Assembly (NCBI GenBank): GCA_900769345.1
Contig: CAAGGJ010000129.1
Location: 1-23,861, forward strand
Source: Bacteroidales bacterium
GTDB lineage: Bacteria; Bacteroidota; Bacteroidia; Bacteroidales; Muribaculaceae
DNA: 23,861 nt
Direction: 5' to 3'
The stretch's first letter is position 1. Each line of letters starts with the position of its first letter. Below the pieces are notes generated by a model. That model was not told the origin of the DNA and searched no databases. It worked only from the letters and a program-made list of their open reading frames with translations. The translations under genes and the position numbers were made by a program. Of this stretch, positions 1-7,703 are shown one piece after another.

Positions 1-74
1 CGCTTCAAGATGGACTTGAACCAACGACCCCCTGATTAACAGTCAGGTGCTCTAACCAACTGAGCTATTGAAGC
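1..74 (-). tRNA. tRNA-Asn (anticodon GTT)
   Basis: Read on the minus strand, the sequence folds as a full cloverleaf. The acceptor stem GCTTCAA pairs perfectly with TTGAAGC, the D-arm contains the usual AGCTCAGTTGGTTAGAGC core, and the anticodon stem CTGA/TCAG encloses CTGTTAA with anticodon GTT. The T-loop is TTCAAGT. The G discriminator falls on window base 1, so any encoded CCA would lie outside the window. One oddity is a T-T mismatch at the second pair of the T-stem (GTTGG against CCATC). The first pair is G-C, whereas asparagine tRNAs often begin with U-A. A TACTTTTG box lies upstream on the same strand. The Asn identity is firm from the anticodon. Confidence 0.95.
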
Positions 75-120
75 AGTTATAAACTTTGCTTTTCAACGGG
101 CTTCTCCGTGAATTGCGATG

Positions 121-128
121 CAAAAGTA
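121..128 (-). promoter_or_regulatory. Candidate -7 box for tRNA-Asn
   Basis: Read on the minus strand this is TACTTTTG, a match to the Bacteroidetes -7 consensus TAnnTTTG, about 46 bases before the mature tRNA 5' end. No good TTTG -33 box is present at the normal spacing, so this rests on the -7 match and its position. Confidence 0.45.
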
Positions 129-235
129 CTGCCTTTATTTGAAATATGCAACACCTTGAGCAAAAAATCTGCAATTTTTTTGGTAATTAAATTATTTTTA
201 AGTCCAATTATCTCTATAAATAGAAAAGATAGTAG

Positions 236-243
236 TATTTTTG
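236..243 (+). promoter_or_regulatory. Candidate -7 box for the S41 peptidase gene
   Basis: TATTTTTG matches TAnnTTTG and ends 20 bases before the ATG at 264, which would give a very short leader. No convincing -33 TTTG is seen. The position supports the start at 264 over the in-frame upstream ATG at 108. Confidence 0.4.
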
Positions 244-263
244 TCGACAAAATAGAAAAGGAA

Positions 264-1964
264 ATGAATAAGAAATCACGAAATATATTAATGGTAATGC
301 TTTTGGCGGCGTTTTTGCCGGCATTGGCAAGTGGGGAATATAAGAAAAACGACAATGCAGCCATAGCACGCGGCATAAAGATATTCACAAGTGCATTTAA
401 GGAACTCAATGCATATTATGTCGACACTATCGATGTGGAGAAGTCGGTAGAAAATGCTTTGGGATATATGCTTGGCGCGCTCGACCCCTATACCGAATAC
501 TATCCCGAGCGCGAGGAAGAGACTCTGCGCGTGATAACTACCGGCGAATATGGCGGTGTGGGGTCGTATATTCAGAAGCGCGACTCGGTGGTGATATTCT
601 CCGAGCCTCAGATAGGCACGCCTTCGGCCAATGCCGGCATCAAGGCAGGCGACCGTATTCTTAAAATCGATACAGCGAATGTGATAGGTTATAGCACCGA
701 GCAAGTGAGCGCGTTGCTTAAGGGTACACCCAAGACTACTGTCAATGTGACCGTGAAGCGCCCATATGTGGATGATAGTATCAAGACCTTCACACTTATT
801 CGCGATAAGATTCGTGTCAATCCGGTGCCTTATTATGGCGTGAAGCGTGGGAATATAGGATATATCAATGTGTCTACATTCAACGAGCGCACGGGTTCGG
901 CTGTGAAAGAGGCTCTCGAGACTTTGAAAGCCAATCCTGCGGTAGAGAGCATAGCACTCGACTTGCGAGGTAACACCGGCGGCTTGCTCGAAGAGGCAGT
1001 GAAGGTGGTGGGACTCTTTGTGCCCAAGGGTACTGAAGTGCTTCAGACTCGCGGCCGCCAAACCACCGACACCAAGGTGTACAAGACCACTCAAAAGCCT
1101 GTCGACACCAAGATTCCACTCTTTGTGCTTGTAGACGGCAATTCGGCATCGGCATCGGAGATTGTGGCGGGTGCCCTTCAGGACCTCGACCGCGCCGTGA
1201 TAGTGGGCACTCGTTCTTTCGGTAAGGGTTTGGTGCAGACCACTCGACCATTGCCTTATAAGGGTCTGCTGAAGGTGACCATTGCAAAATATTATATCCC
1301 CAGCGGGCGCCTCATACAGGAAATCGACTATTCGCAACGCGATGCCGACGGCAAGGCCAAGCGCGTAGCCGATAGTCTTACCACGGTGTTCCATACCGCT
1401 CACGGTCGTGAAGTGCGCGATGGCGGTGGCATTACGCCCGACTTGAAGATTAAATCAGACAGCGTAAATCGCTTGCTCTACAATATATATGTGGGTAATT
1501 GGGCATACGACTATGCCGTAAAATACTGCAATACCCGCGAGAGCGTGGCGGCTCCTGCCGATTTTAAGGTCACCGATGAGATGTTTGCCGATTTTAAGGC
1601 TACCATCGACCCCGATAAGTTCAGCTACGACAAGGTGTGCGAACTCGCACTCGACCAATTGCGCCGTGTGGCTGAGGTAGAAGGCTATGCCAACGACTCG
1701 GTGAAGGCTCAGTTTGAAGTGCTTGCCAAGATGCTTAAGCACGACCTCAATCACGACCTCGACCACAATCGCGATGCGATAAGCGACATGATAGCCGATG
1801 TGGTGATGCGCCGATATTATTACGAGCCCGGTAGGGTGGAATATACGCTCAACAAGGACAAGTGCCTCGATGAGGTGGTGAAGACGATGAGCAACCCCGG
1901 CGAATATCGTCGCATCCTTGCCCTCGATGGCGCTCCTCGCAGCACCGAAAAGAAGAAAAAGTAG
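264..1964 (+). CDS. Secreted S41 family C-terminal processing peptidase
   Basis: This is a serine protease of the Prc/CtpA (S41) family, which cleaves C-terminal regions of periplasmic or envelope proteins. The 566-residue protein has an N-terminal hydrophobic export signal (residues about 6-23). A PDZ-like domain at about 97-185 includes a GIKAGDRILKID loop, and the peptidase core spans about 195-370. The motif SASASEIVAGAL followed by SFGKGLVQ places the Ser-Lys dyad at Ser296 and Lys321, with Gln325 behind it; the 25-residue Ser-Lys spacing is the same as in E. coli Prc. A charged C-terminal extension of about 170 residues ends in KKKK. I chose the ATG at 264 because a signal peptide follows at once. 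The upstream in-frame ATG at 108 would add 52 non-secretory residues and start inside the tRNA promoter region. mfd follows directly, so the two are probably co-transcribed. Confidence 0.93.
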   Translation: MNKKSRNILMVMLLAAFLPALASGEYKKNDNAAIARGIKIFTSAFKELNAYYVDTIDVEKSVENALGYMLGALDPYTEYYPEREEETLRVITTGEYGGVGSYIQKRDSVVIFSEPQIGTPSANAGIKAGDRILKIDTANVIGYSTEQVSALLKGTPKTTVNVTVKRPYVDDSIKTFTLIRDKIRVNPVPYYGVKRGNIGYINVSTFNERTGSAVKEALETLKANPAVESIALDLRGNTGGLLEEAVKVVGLFVPKGTEVLQTRGRQTTDTKVYKTTQKPVDTKIPLFVLVDGNSASASEIVAGALQDLDRAVIVGTRSFGKGLVQTTRPLPYKGLLKVTIAKYYIPSGRLIQEIDYSQRDADGKAKRVADSLTTVFHTAHGREVRDGGGITPDLKIKSDSVNRLLYNIYVGNWAYDYAVKYCNTRESVAAPADFKVTDEMFADFKATIDPDKFSYDKVCELALDQLRRVAEVEGYANDSVKAQFEVLAKMLKHDLNHDLDHNRDAISDMIADVVMRRYYYEPGRVEYTLNKDKCLDEVVKTMSNPGEYRRILALDGAPRSTEKKKK

Positions 1965-1974
1965 TAGTAAAATA

Positions 1975-4900
1975 GTGGAAATCAACGAACTTTCAGACCT
2001 TTTTAATAGTGCGGCACGCACTGCGGCAGTTAAGCAGTTGCTCTCGCACAAAGGCAAGAAACGAATAATGATAGACGGCTTGTCGGGCTCGGCTCCGGCA
2101 ATGCTGTTCTCGCGCTTGCCCAAACGCAAAGTGCCTTATCTCATCGTTGCCAACGACTTCGATGAGGCCGGGTATCTCTATCACGACCTTTGCCAGATAA
2201 CCGATGATCGCCAGGTGCTGATATTCCCTTCGGGGTATAAGCGCGACATAAAATACGGTCAGAAAGACGCCCCTAACGAGATTTTACGCACTGAGGTGCT
2301 CAATCGCTGGAGCGAGAGCAAAGACTTGCGATGGGTGGTGACCTACCCCGAAGCCATAGCCGAGCGCGTGGCTGAGCGCTGCGATGTAGACCAAAACACC
2401 ATCACTCTGCGTACCGGAGGCGTGGCTGATATGAATCAAACTGCCAAACGCCTGCGCGAACTCGGTTTTGTGCAAGTGGATTACGTCTATGAGCCGGGAC
2501 AATTCTCGGTGAGAGGTTCGATTCTCGACGTCTATTCATTCAGCAATGAGATGCCCTATCGCATCGACTTCTTCGGCGATGATATCGACAGCATTCGCAC
2601 CTTCAATGTGGAGACCCAACTCTCTGAACAGAAGGAAGATGAGGTGTTTGTAATGAGCAATAGCGGCTCGTCGGACTCACGCGGTGTGTCGCTGCTTCAC
2701 TACATAGGCACCGATGCCGTGATGGTGTGCCACGATAGCGCGTGGATGCTCTCGCGAGTGAAAGAGATATGCAGCCAGACACTCTCCAACAGCGCCCTCA
2801 TAGCCCAAGACTACGATGCCGACGCTATGAGCAAAGTGGTGGACTATGACACCTTTGAACGCGAATTTGCCGACTTTTCGCTCATTTCCTATCATCTCGG
2901 AGAGGCTCCGAAGGGCGATGAAAAAGCCCGAATGACTCTAAAATGCAGCCCGCAAGGCATCTATCATAAGAATTTTGAACTCATAGGCGAGTCGTTTACC
3001 CATTTTTTACGCGACGGCTATCGCTTGATGATACTTTCCGACAGCGAGAAGCAAATCGACCGTCTGAAAGCCATTTTCGATGACCGTGGCGACGATATCA
3101 CCTTTGTGCCTGTATTGCGCACTCTTCACGAAGGATTTATCGACCACGAGCTGAAACTCTGCGTCTTTACCGACCATCAGATATTCGACCGTTTTCACAA
3201 ATACAGTCTCAAGAGCGACCGTGCTCGTGGTGGTAAATTGGCGCTCTCACTCAAGGAACTTAATCAGATAGAGGTGGGCGACTATGTGGTGCACATCGAC
3301 CACGGAGTGGGACGTTTCGGCGGCCTGGTGCGTACCGACATCAACGGCACACCCCAAGAAATGATAAAACTCACCTATCTCAACAACGATGTGGTGTTTG
3401 TGTCGATTCACTCGCTGCACAAACTCTCGAAATATCGAGGCAAAGACGGCGAACCACCGCGACTCAACAAACTGGGCAGCGGCGCGTGGAACAAAGTGAA
3501 GGAGCGCACCAAGAGCAAACTCAAGGACATAGCTCGCGACTTGATTCGCCTTTATGCCGCACGAAAGTCGCAGAAAGGTTTTGCTTTCTCGCCCGACGGA
3601 TATATGCAGAACGAACTCGAGGCATCGTTTATCTACGAAGATACCCCCGACCAACTCAAGGCAACCAATGCCGTTAAAGCCGATATGGAGAGCGAACGCC
3701 CTATGGACCGCTTGATATGCGGCGATGTGGGCTTCGGCAAGACCGAAATAGCCATCCGTGCAGCCTTTAAAGCTGCCATCGACGGCAAGCAGACTGCTGT
3801 GCTGGTGCCCACCACGGTACTCGCATTTCAGCACTATGCCACCTTCCGCGACCGCTTGCGCGACTTCCCCGTGCGAGTGGAATATCTCAGCCGCGCTCGC
3901 AAGGCTAAGGATGTGACTCAGATAGCTGCTGACCTCGCCGAAGGTAAGATAGATATACTCATCGGAACGCATAAAATACTCGGTAAGGGTATAAAATTCA
4001 AGGATTTAGGCTTGCTTGTGGTAGATGAGGAACAGAAATTCGGCGTATCGGTGAAGGAGAAATTGAAGCAGATGAAGGTCAATGTGGATTCGCTCACTAT
4101 GAGCGCTACACCCATACCACGCACCTTGCAATTTTCGCTTATGGGCGCACGCGACCTGAGCACCCTCAACACCCCGCCTGCCAACCGTTATCCCATACTC
4201 ACCTCGGTGAATACCCTCGACGATGATATACTGCGCGAAGCTATCAATTTCGAGATGTCGCGCAACGGACAGGTGTTTATAGTGAATAATCACATCGATG
4301 GCCTTTCGCATCTCGAAAATATGGTGCATCGCATTGTGCCCGATGCCCGCGTGGTGGTGGGTCATGGCCAGATGAAGCCCGAAAATCTCGAGCAAGTAAT
4401 TATCGACTTTGCCAATCACGACTACGATGTGCTCATAGCCACCACAATCATCGAAAACGGCATCGATATGCCTAATGTCAACACCATTATCATCAACAAC
4501 GCCCAGTGCTTCGGCTTGAGCGCTCTGCATCAGTTGCGCGGTCGTGTGGGACGCAGTTCGCGCAAGGCATTCTGCTATCTGCTCGTACCGCCGGGCAATC
4601 CGTTGACCCCCGTTTCGCGCCGCCGATTGCAAGCCATCGAGAGTTTTTCCGACCTTGGCAGCGGCATACACATAGCCATGCAGGACCTCGACATACGCGG
4701 CGCCGGCAATCTGCTCGGAGCCGAGCAGAGTGGCTTTATTGCCGACCTTGGCTACGAAACCTATCAAAAAATACTCCGCGAAGCAGTGTTCGAACTCTCT
4801 ACTGAGGAATTTGCCGACACATTTGCCGACCGCAAGGAACAACTTGCCGAAGGCGAAGAACAAGCCTTTACATCCGACTGCGTGATAGAGAGCGACATGG

Positions 4901-5334
4901 AGCTTATGTTCCCGGCATCGTATGTGCCGCAAGAAGGCGAGCGAATAAGCCTGTATCAAGAACTCGACAATATGCAGCGCGAAACCGACGTGCTGGAGTT
5001 TCGCAAACGCCTCGAGGACCGTTTCGGTCGCATACCGCACGAAGCAGCCGAACTGATACGCATAGTGTCGCTGCGTCGCATAGCCCGCTCGCTTGGCATC
5101 GAGAAGGTGGTGCTCAAGCAGCATCACATGTATATCTACTTCGTGGGTGAGGATAACAAGGCATATTATCAGTCGGCAGCATTTGGCCGTATTCTCAATT
5201 ATTTGCAAGCCAATCCGTTGCGATGCAAACTCCGTGAGGTGCGGGGTAAGCACTCCATGCTCATATCCGATGTGCCCACCGTGGAAGAAGCCGTGGCAAT
5301 ATTGGGCGGAATCACACTGCTGCAATCAGTGTAA
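1975..5334 (+). CDS. mfd: Transcription-repair coupling factor Mfd
   Basis: Mfd is a DNA translocase that removes RNA polymerase stalled at lesions and recruits UvrA. From the GTG at 1975 the protein is 1119 residues, typical for the phylum. The N-terminal third is the UvrB-like module that contacts UvrA. An RNA polymerase interaction domain begins near residue 435 (GDYVVHIDHGVGRF). The helicase core has Walker A GDVGFGKT (583-590), a DEEQ box (684-687), SATPIPRT (710-717) and motif VI QLRGRVGR (853-860). The TRG translocation segment follows near 896, and the C-terminal TRCF domain starts near 973. In-frame ATGs at 1918 and 1927 overlap the S41 gene and would add residues that only read its tail in another frame. 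The GTG start is therefore preferred, 10 bases after the previous stop, though the start is not certain. No separate promoter is visible. Confidence 0.95.
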   Translation: MEINELSDLFNSAARTAAVKQLLSHKGKKRIMIDGLSGSAPAMLFSRLPKRKVPYLIVANDFDEAGYLYHDLCQITDDRQVLIFPSGYKRDIKYGQKDAPNEILRTEVLNRWSESKDLRWVVTYPEAIAERVAERCDVDQNTITLRTGGVADMNQTAKRLRELGFVQVDYVYEPGQFSVRGSILDVYSFSNEMPYRIDFFGDDIDSIRTFNVETQLSEQKEDEVFVMSNSGSSDSRGVSLLHYIGTDAVMVCHDSAWMLSRVKEICSQTLSNSALIAQDYDADAMSKVVDYDTFEREFADFSLISYHLGEAPKGDEKARMTLKCSPQGIYHKNFELIGESFTHFLRDGYRLMILSDSEKQIDRLKAIFDDRGDDITFVPVLRTLHEGFIDHELKLCVFTDHQIFDRFHKYSLKSDRARGGKLALSLKELNQIEVGDYVVHIDHGVGRFGGLVRTDINGTPQEMIKLTYLNNDVVFVSIHSLHKLSKYRGKDGEPPRLNKLGSGAWNKVKERTKSKLKDIARDLIRLYAARKSQKGFAFSPDGYMQNELEASFIYEDTPDQLKATNAVKADMESERPMDRLICGDVGFGKTEIAIRAAFKAAIDGKQTAVLVPTTVLAFQHYATFRDRLRDFPVRVEYLSRARKAKDVTQIAADLAEGKIDILIGTHKILGKGIKFKDLGLLVVDEEQKFGVSVKEKLKQMKVNVDSLTMSATPIPRTLQFSLMGARDLSTLNTPPANRYPILTSVNTLDDDILREAINFEMSRNGQVFIVNNHIDGLSHLENMVHRIVPDARVVVGHGQMKPENLEQVIIDFANHDYDVLIATTIIENGIDMPNVNTIIINNAQCFGLSALHQLRGRVGRSSRKAFCYLLVPPGNPLTPVSRRRLQAIESFSDLGSGIHIAMQDLDIRGAGNLLGAEQSGFIADLGYETYQKILREAVFELSTEEFADTFADRKEQLAEGEEQAFTSDCVIESDMELMFPASYVPQEGERISLYQELDNMQRETDVLEFRKRLEDRFGRIPHEAAELIRIVSLRRIARSLGIEKVVLKQHHMYIYFVGEDNKAYYQSAAFGRILNYLQANPLRCKLREVRGKHSMLISDVPTVEEAVAILGGITLLQSV

Positions 5335-5349
5335 ACAGCCCGCGTATGG

Positions 5350-5413
5350 AGCTGTCGCAGCTTGTGGTGAATTTGTCGGCGACTTTTTGCTCACTTTTTG
5401 TGGTCAAAAAGTC
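5350..5413 (+). repeat. Hairpin-forming inverted repeats downstream of mfd
   Basis: AGCTG at 5350-5354 pairs with CAGCT at 5358-5362. Next, GACTTTTTG (5381-5389) and ACTTTTTG (5393-5400) are two direct copies that can each pair with the same CAAAAAGT (5405-5412), giving mutually exclusive hairpins. The inner one has a TGGT tetraloop. They may terminate or attenuate mfd transcription, but no long T-run follows, so the function is unclear. Confidence 0.5.
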
Positions 5414-5440
5414 ACTGATGCTGTTCGATTTTGAGGTATT

Positions 5441-5473
5441 TTTGTGTATTTTGGTAAAAAAGTGATATTTTTG
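5441..5473 (+). promoter_or_regulatory. Promoter for dusB
   Basis: TTTG at 5441-5444, 21 bases, then TATTTTTG at 5466-5473 fits the Bacteroidetes TTTG/TAnnTTTG promoter. It lies 26 bases upstream of the dusB ATG, so dusB can be transcribed independently of mfd. An AAGGAAG ribosome-binding-like stretch lies just before the start. Confidence 0.6.
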
Positions 5474-5499
5474 TACGCAAAAATTTAATTAAGGAAGAA

Positions 5500-6483
5500 A
5501 TGAAGATAGGAAACATCGATTTAGGCCACCGTCCGGTGATGCTGGCTCCCATGGAGGACGTTACCGACCCATCGTTCCGACTGATTTGTCGCGAACAGGG
5601 CGCCGATATGGTGTACACCGAGTTCGTTTCTGCCGATGCGTTGATAAGAAACATCAACAGCACCACTCGCAAGCTCTGCATCCAAGCCGGAGAGCGCCCT
5701 GCAGCGATTCAAATCTACGGCCGTGATGTGGATTCGATGGTTGAAGCAGCCAAGATAGCCGAGGCAGCCGGACTCGACATTCTTGACATCAATTTCGGCT
5801 GTCCGGTGAAGAAAGTGGCTAACAAAGGCGCCGGTTCGGGTATGCTTCGCAACATACCGCTGCTGCTCGATATCACACGCGCCGTGGTGAATGCCGTGAA
5901 GATACCGGTGACGGTGAAAACTCGTCTCGGATGGGATTGCAATAATCTGATAATCACCACACTCGCCGAGCAGTTGCAAGATTGCGGCATACAGGCGCTC
6001 ACCATTCACGGACGCACGCGTTCGCAGATGTATACCGGCGAAGCCGACTGGACTCTGATAGGCGAGGTGAAGAACAATCCACGCATACATATCCCCATCA
6101 TCGGCAACGGTGATATTACCACTCCGCAAAAGTTGGCTGAATATTACAATCGCTACGGCGTGGATGGCATAATGGTGGGCAGAGCATCGATAGGGTGCCC
6201 CTGGATATTTCGAGAGATGAAATATTACCTCGAACATGGTAGCCCGATTGAAGGTCTCGACTCGCACTATAAGATGAGCTTGCTACGCCGCCAGATAGAT
6301 GAAAGTATCGACCGAATCGACGAATATCGCGGTATTTTGCACATACGCCGCCACTTGGCTGCTACGCCCCTCTTTAAGGGGATACCCAACTTCCGCGACA
6401 CTCGTGTGGCTATGCTCCAAGCCAACACATTCGCCGAACTTAACGAGATTTTGAATCATATCGAAAACGATATTCTGACTTAA
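5500..6483 (+). CDS. dusB: tRNA-dihydrouridine synthase DusB
   Basis: This is an FMN-dependent enzyme that reduces specific uridines of tRNA to dihydrouridine. The 327-residue protein is close to the 321 residues of E. coli DusB. The N-terminal LAPMEDVTDPSFR and the later EFVSADAL segments are the flavin-barrel signatures. NFGCPVKK carries the catalytic cysteine, Cys101. TVKTRLGW contains Lys140, and IHGRTRSQMY contains His170 and Arg172, the usual FMN and tRNA contact residues. IIGNGDI and GIMVGRASIG supply the phosphate-binding loops, and the C-terminus is the helical tRNA-binding domain. The ATG has an AAGGAAG-like stretch in front and its own promoter. The DUF2807 gene follows 53 bases later without a recognisable promoter, so it may be read from the same transcript. 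Confidence 0.94.
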   Translation: MKIGNIDLGHRPVMLAPMEDVTDPSFRLICREQGADMVYTEFVSADALIRNINSTTRKLCIQAGERPAAIQIYGRDVDSMVEAAKIAEAAGLDILDINFGCPVKKVANKGAGSGMLRNIPLLLDITRAVVNAVKIPVTVKTRLGWDCNNLIITTLAEQLQDCGIQALTIHGRTRSQMYTGEADWTLIGEVKNNPRIHIPIIGNGDITTPQKLAEYYNRYGVDGIMVGRASIGCPWIFREMKYYLEHGSPIEGLDSHYKMSLLRRQIDESIDRIDEYRGILHIRRHLAATPLFKGIPNFRDTRVAMLQANTFAELNEILNHIENDILT

Positions 6484-6536
6484 ACCAATAGAGGTTAAAC
6501 ATAAGGGAAATTAAAAAGACTAAAGACCGACCGAAA

Positions 6537-7241
6537 ATGAAAAGAAAATTAGTGCTTTTGTTGATGCTCGGCGTGATGTGCTCCGCTATGGCTGCCGTGC
6601 ATCGTTATGAGAAGAACTTTGGCGATGTTCGTCATGTGCGTGTGCTCAACGACCTCGATGTCGATGTGGTTTGCGATGCCGATTCGGCAGGCATAGTGGT
6701 GTTTTTTGCCGACGACCAAGCCGTGGATCGATTGATATTCGAGAACAACACCAAGGGCCGCCTCACCATACAGACCGACAATGCCACCAACCCCGTGAAA
6801 CTACCTCGTGTGAAGGTGTTTGTGGGCGAACCGGAGAGCGTGGAAAATAGTAGCGACGGCACCGTTATATTTGTAGCTAATAATAAGAATATCAGCGAGA
6901 TAAAGCTTAAAATCTCGGGCAACGGAAAACTTGTTGCCAATGAGCTGGATGCCACTATAGTGAACGCCTCAATCAATACCGGAAAGGGCGAGATAGAGTT
7001 GAGCGGAAAGTGTCAAAAACTCGAAGCCAGCAATGTGGGTAAGGGCGAAATTAAGGCTTACGAGCTCAAGGCAAAAGAAGTGTCGAGCCGCATAGTGGGC
7101 ACCGGCAAAGTGATGTGCACCGTGGGCGGTGGCGAACTCTATCTGCGTGGCTCAGGCTCAGGAAAACTTTTCTATAAAGGCACACCTTCGAAAGTGACTG
7201 TAAAGCAAATTGGCACCCTCAAAGCTGTGGCTGCCGAATAA
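6537..7241 (+). CDS. Secreted DUF2807 (head GIN domain) protein
   Basis: The 234-residue protein has a clear signal peptide (residues 1-19, ending SAMA). A beta-rich body follows, resembling the DUF2807 or head GIN domain described as a putative autotransporter-adhesin-like fold common in Bacteroidetes. Visible traits are the opening FGDVRHVRVLNDLDVDVV strand pair, the GRLTIQTDN turn, and many regular short strands separated by glycine (SGNGKLVANELDA, GKGEIELSG, GTGKVMC, GSGSGKLFYKG). The protein has no membrane anchor and is probably periplasmic or surface exposed. No enzymatic residues are evident and the biological role is not known. A strong terminator follows at 7304-7341. It probably shares the dusB transcript, but there is no functional link to tRNA modification that I can see. 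Confidence 0.75.
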   Translation: MKRKLVLLLMLGVMCSAMAAVHRYEKNFGDVRHVRVLNDLDVDVVCDADSAGIVVFFADDQAVDRLIFENNTKGRLTIQTDNATNPVKLPRVKVFVGEPESVENSSDGTVIFVANNKNISEIKLKISGNGKLVANELDATIVNASINTGKGEIELSGKCQKLEASNVGKGEIKAYELKAKEVSSRIVGTGKVMCTVGGGELYLRGSGSGKLFYKGTPSKVTVKQIGTLKAVAAE

Positions 7242-7303
7242 CGCAAAAACTGCGATTGGTCGCCGAAAAACACTATATAACGAATCTTCATTTTATTCAT
7301 ACC

Positions 7304-7341
7304 AAGCATCCCGAGTTTAGCAACTTCGGGATGCTTTTTTT
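7304..7341 (+). terminator. Rho-independent terminator after the DUF2807 gene
   Basis: AAGCATCCCGA (7304-7314) pairs with TCGGGATGCTT (7326-7336) across a short loop, and the arm runs straight into a seven-T tract (7335-7341). It lies about 60 bases after the stop of the DUF2807 gene. Confidence 0.9.
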
Positions 7342-7532
7342 ACATTTTAACCCTCAGTTTTTTGGTATTTTCTTGATGTTTATTTTGGTGAGAAATAGTT
7401 TGAAAAATTAAAGTGCAGAAAATCAATAAGATAAAATGTTTTACCAATTTTTAAATGTTAAATAGCGTGTTAATTTTGGTAAATCGGTTCTTAAAGCCAT
7501 AAAAAAATTCGGAAAGCGCATATAGGTGGTTA

Positions 7533-7540
7533 TAACTTTG
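7533..7540 (+). promoter_or_regulatory. -7 box for the T9SS cargo gene
   Basis: TAACTTTG fits TAnnTTTG. No TTTG -33 element is seen at standard spacing. Transcription would start near 7547, leaving a leader of about 155 bases before the ATG at 7704. Confidence 0.5.
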
Positions 7541-7562
7541 CAATGTCGGAAACGCAAAACGA

Positions 7563-7682
7563 AAACTTGATAAGGCGTGACGATCACGATAAGGAACTTA
7601 AGAAAAATAAATTTGTTGGAAACTTGATAAGATAAAGTTCCTCATCGGAGAAGAGAATTAGTAAATTAAAAAATTAGTAAAT
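7563..7682 (+). repeat. Repeat-bearing 5' leader of the T9SS cargo gene
   Basis: The leader contains a direct repeat AAACTTGATAAG at 7563-7574 and 7620-7631. A long-range inverted repeat joins AGGAACTT (7592-7599) to AAGTTCCT (7635-7642), and a small hairpin CGTGA/TCACG lies at 7576-7588. A tandem pair AATTAGTAAAT sits at 7656-7666 and 7672-7682, immediately before the start region. All repeats are exact. Any regulatory role is inference. Confidence 0.6.
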
Positions 7683-7703
7683 CGATAAATTAAGGATTGC
7701 GTT

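Larger units (their letters stand above)
7242..7703. other. 462-base AT-rich intergenic region
   Basis: This gap contains the DUF2807 terminator (7304-7341) and an inverted repeat TTTACCAA (7440-7447) / TTGGTAAA (7476-7483). It also holds a -7 box (7533-7540) and a leader of about 155 bases with several direct and inverted repeats ahead of the next gene. No credible small gene, tRNA or known riboswitch is visible. Confidence 0.7.

Noticed and set aside
108..263. N-terminal extension of the S41 peptidase from an ATG at 108
   Set aside because: It would bury the signal peptide 52 residues in, and begins within the upstream region of the divergent tRNA gene; the -7 box at 236-243 lies after it.
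288..1403. Long minus-strand open frame opposite the S41 peptidase (371 codons)
   Set aside because: It mirrors the codon structure of a well-supported plus-strand gene, has a low-complexity His/Cys/Arg-rich translation, and matches no family.
4006..5325. Long minus-strand open frame opposite mfd (439 codons)
   Set aside because: It lies wholly within mfd, whose motifs are complete; the antisense translation has no recognisable domain or start signal.
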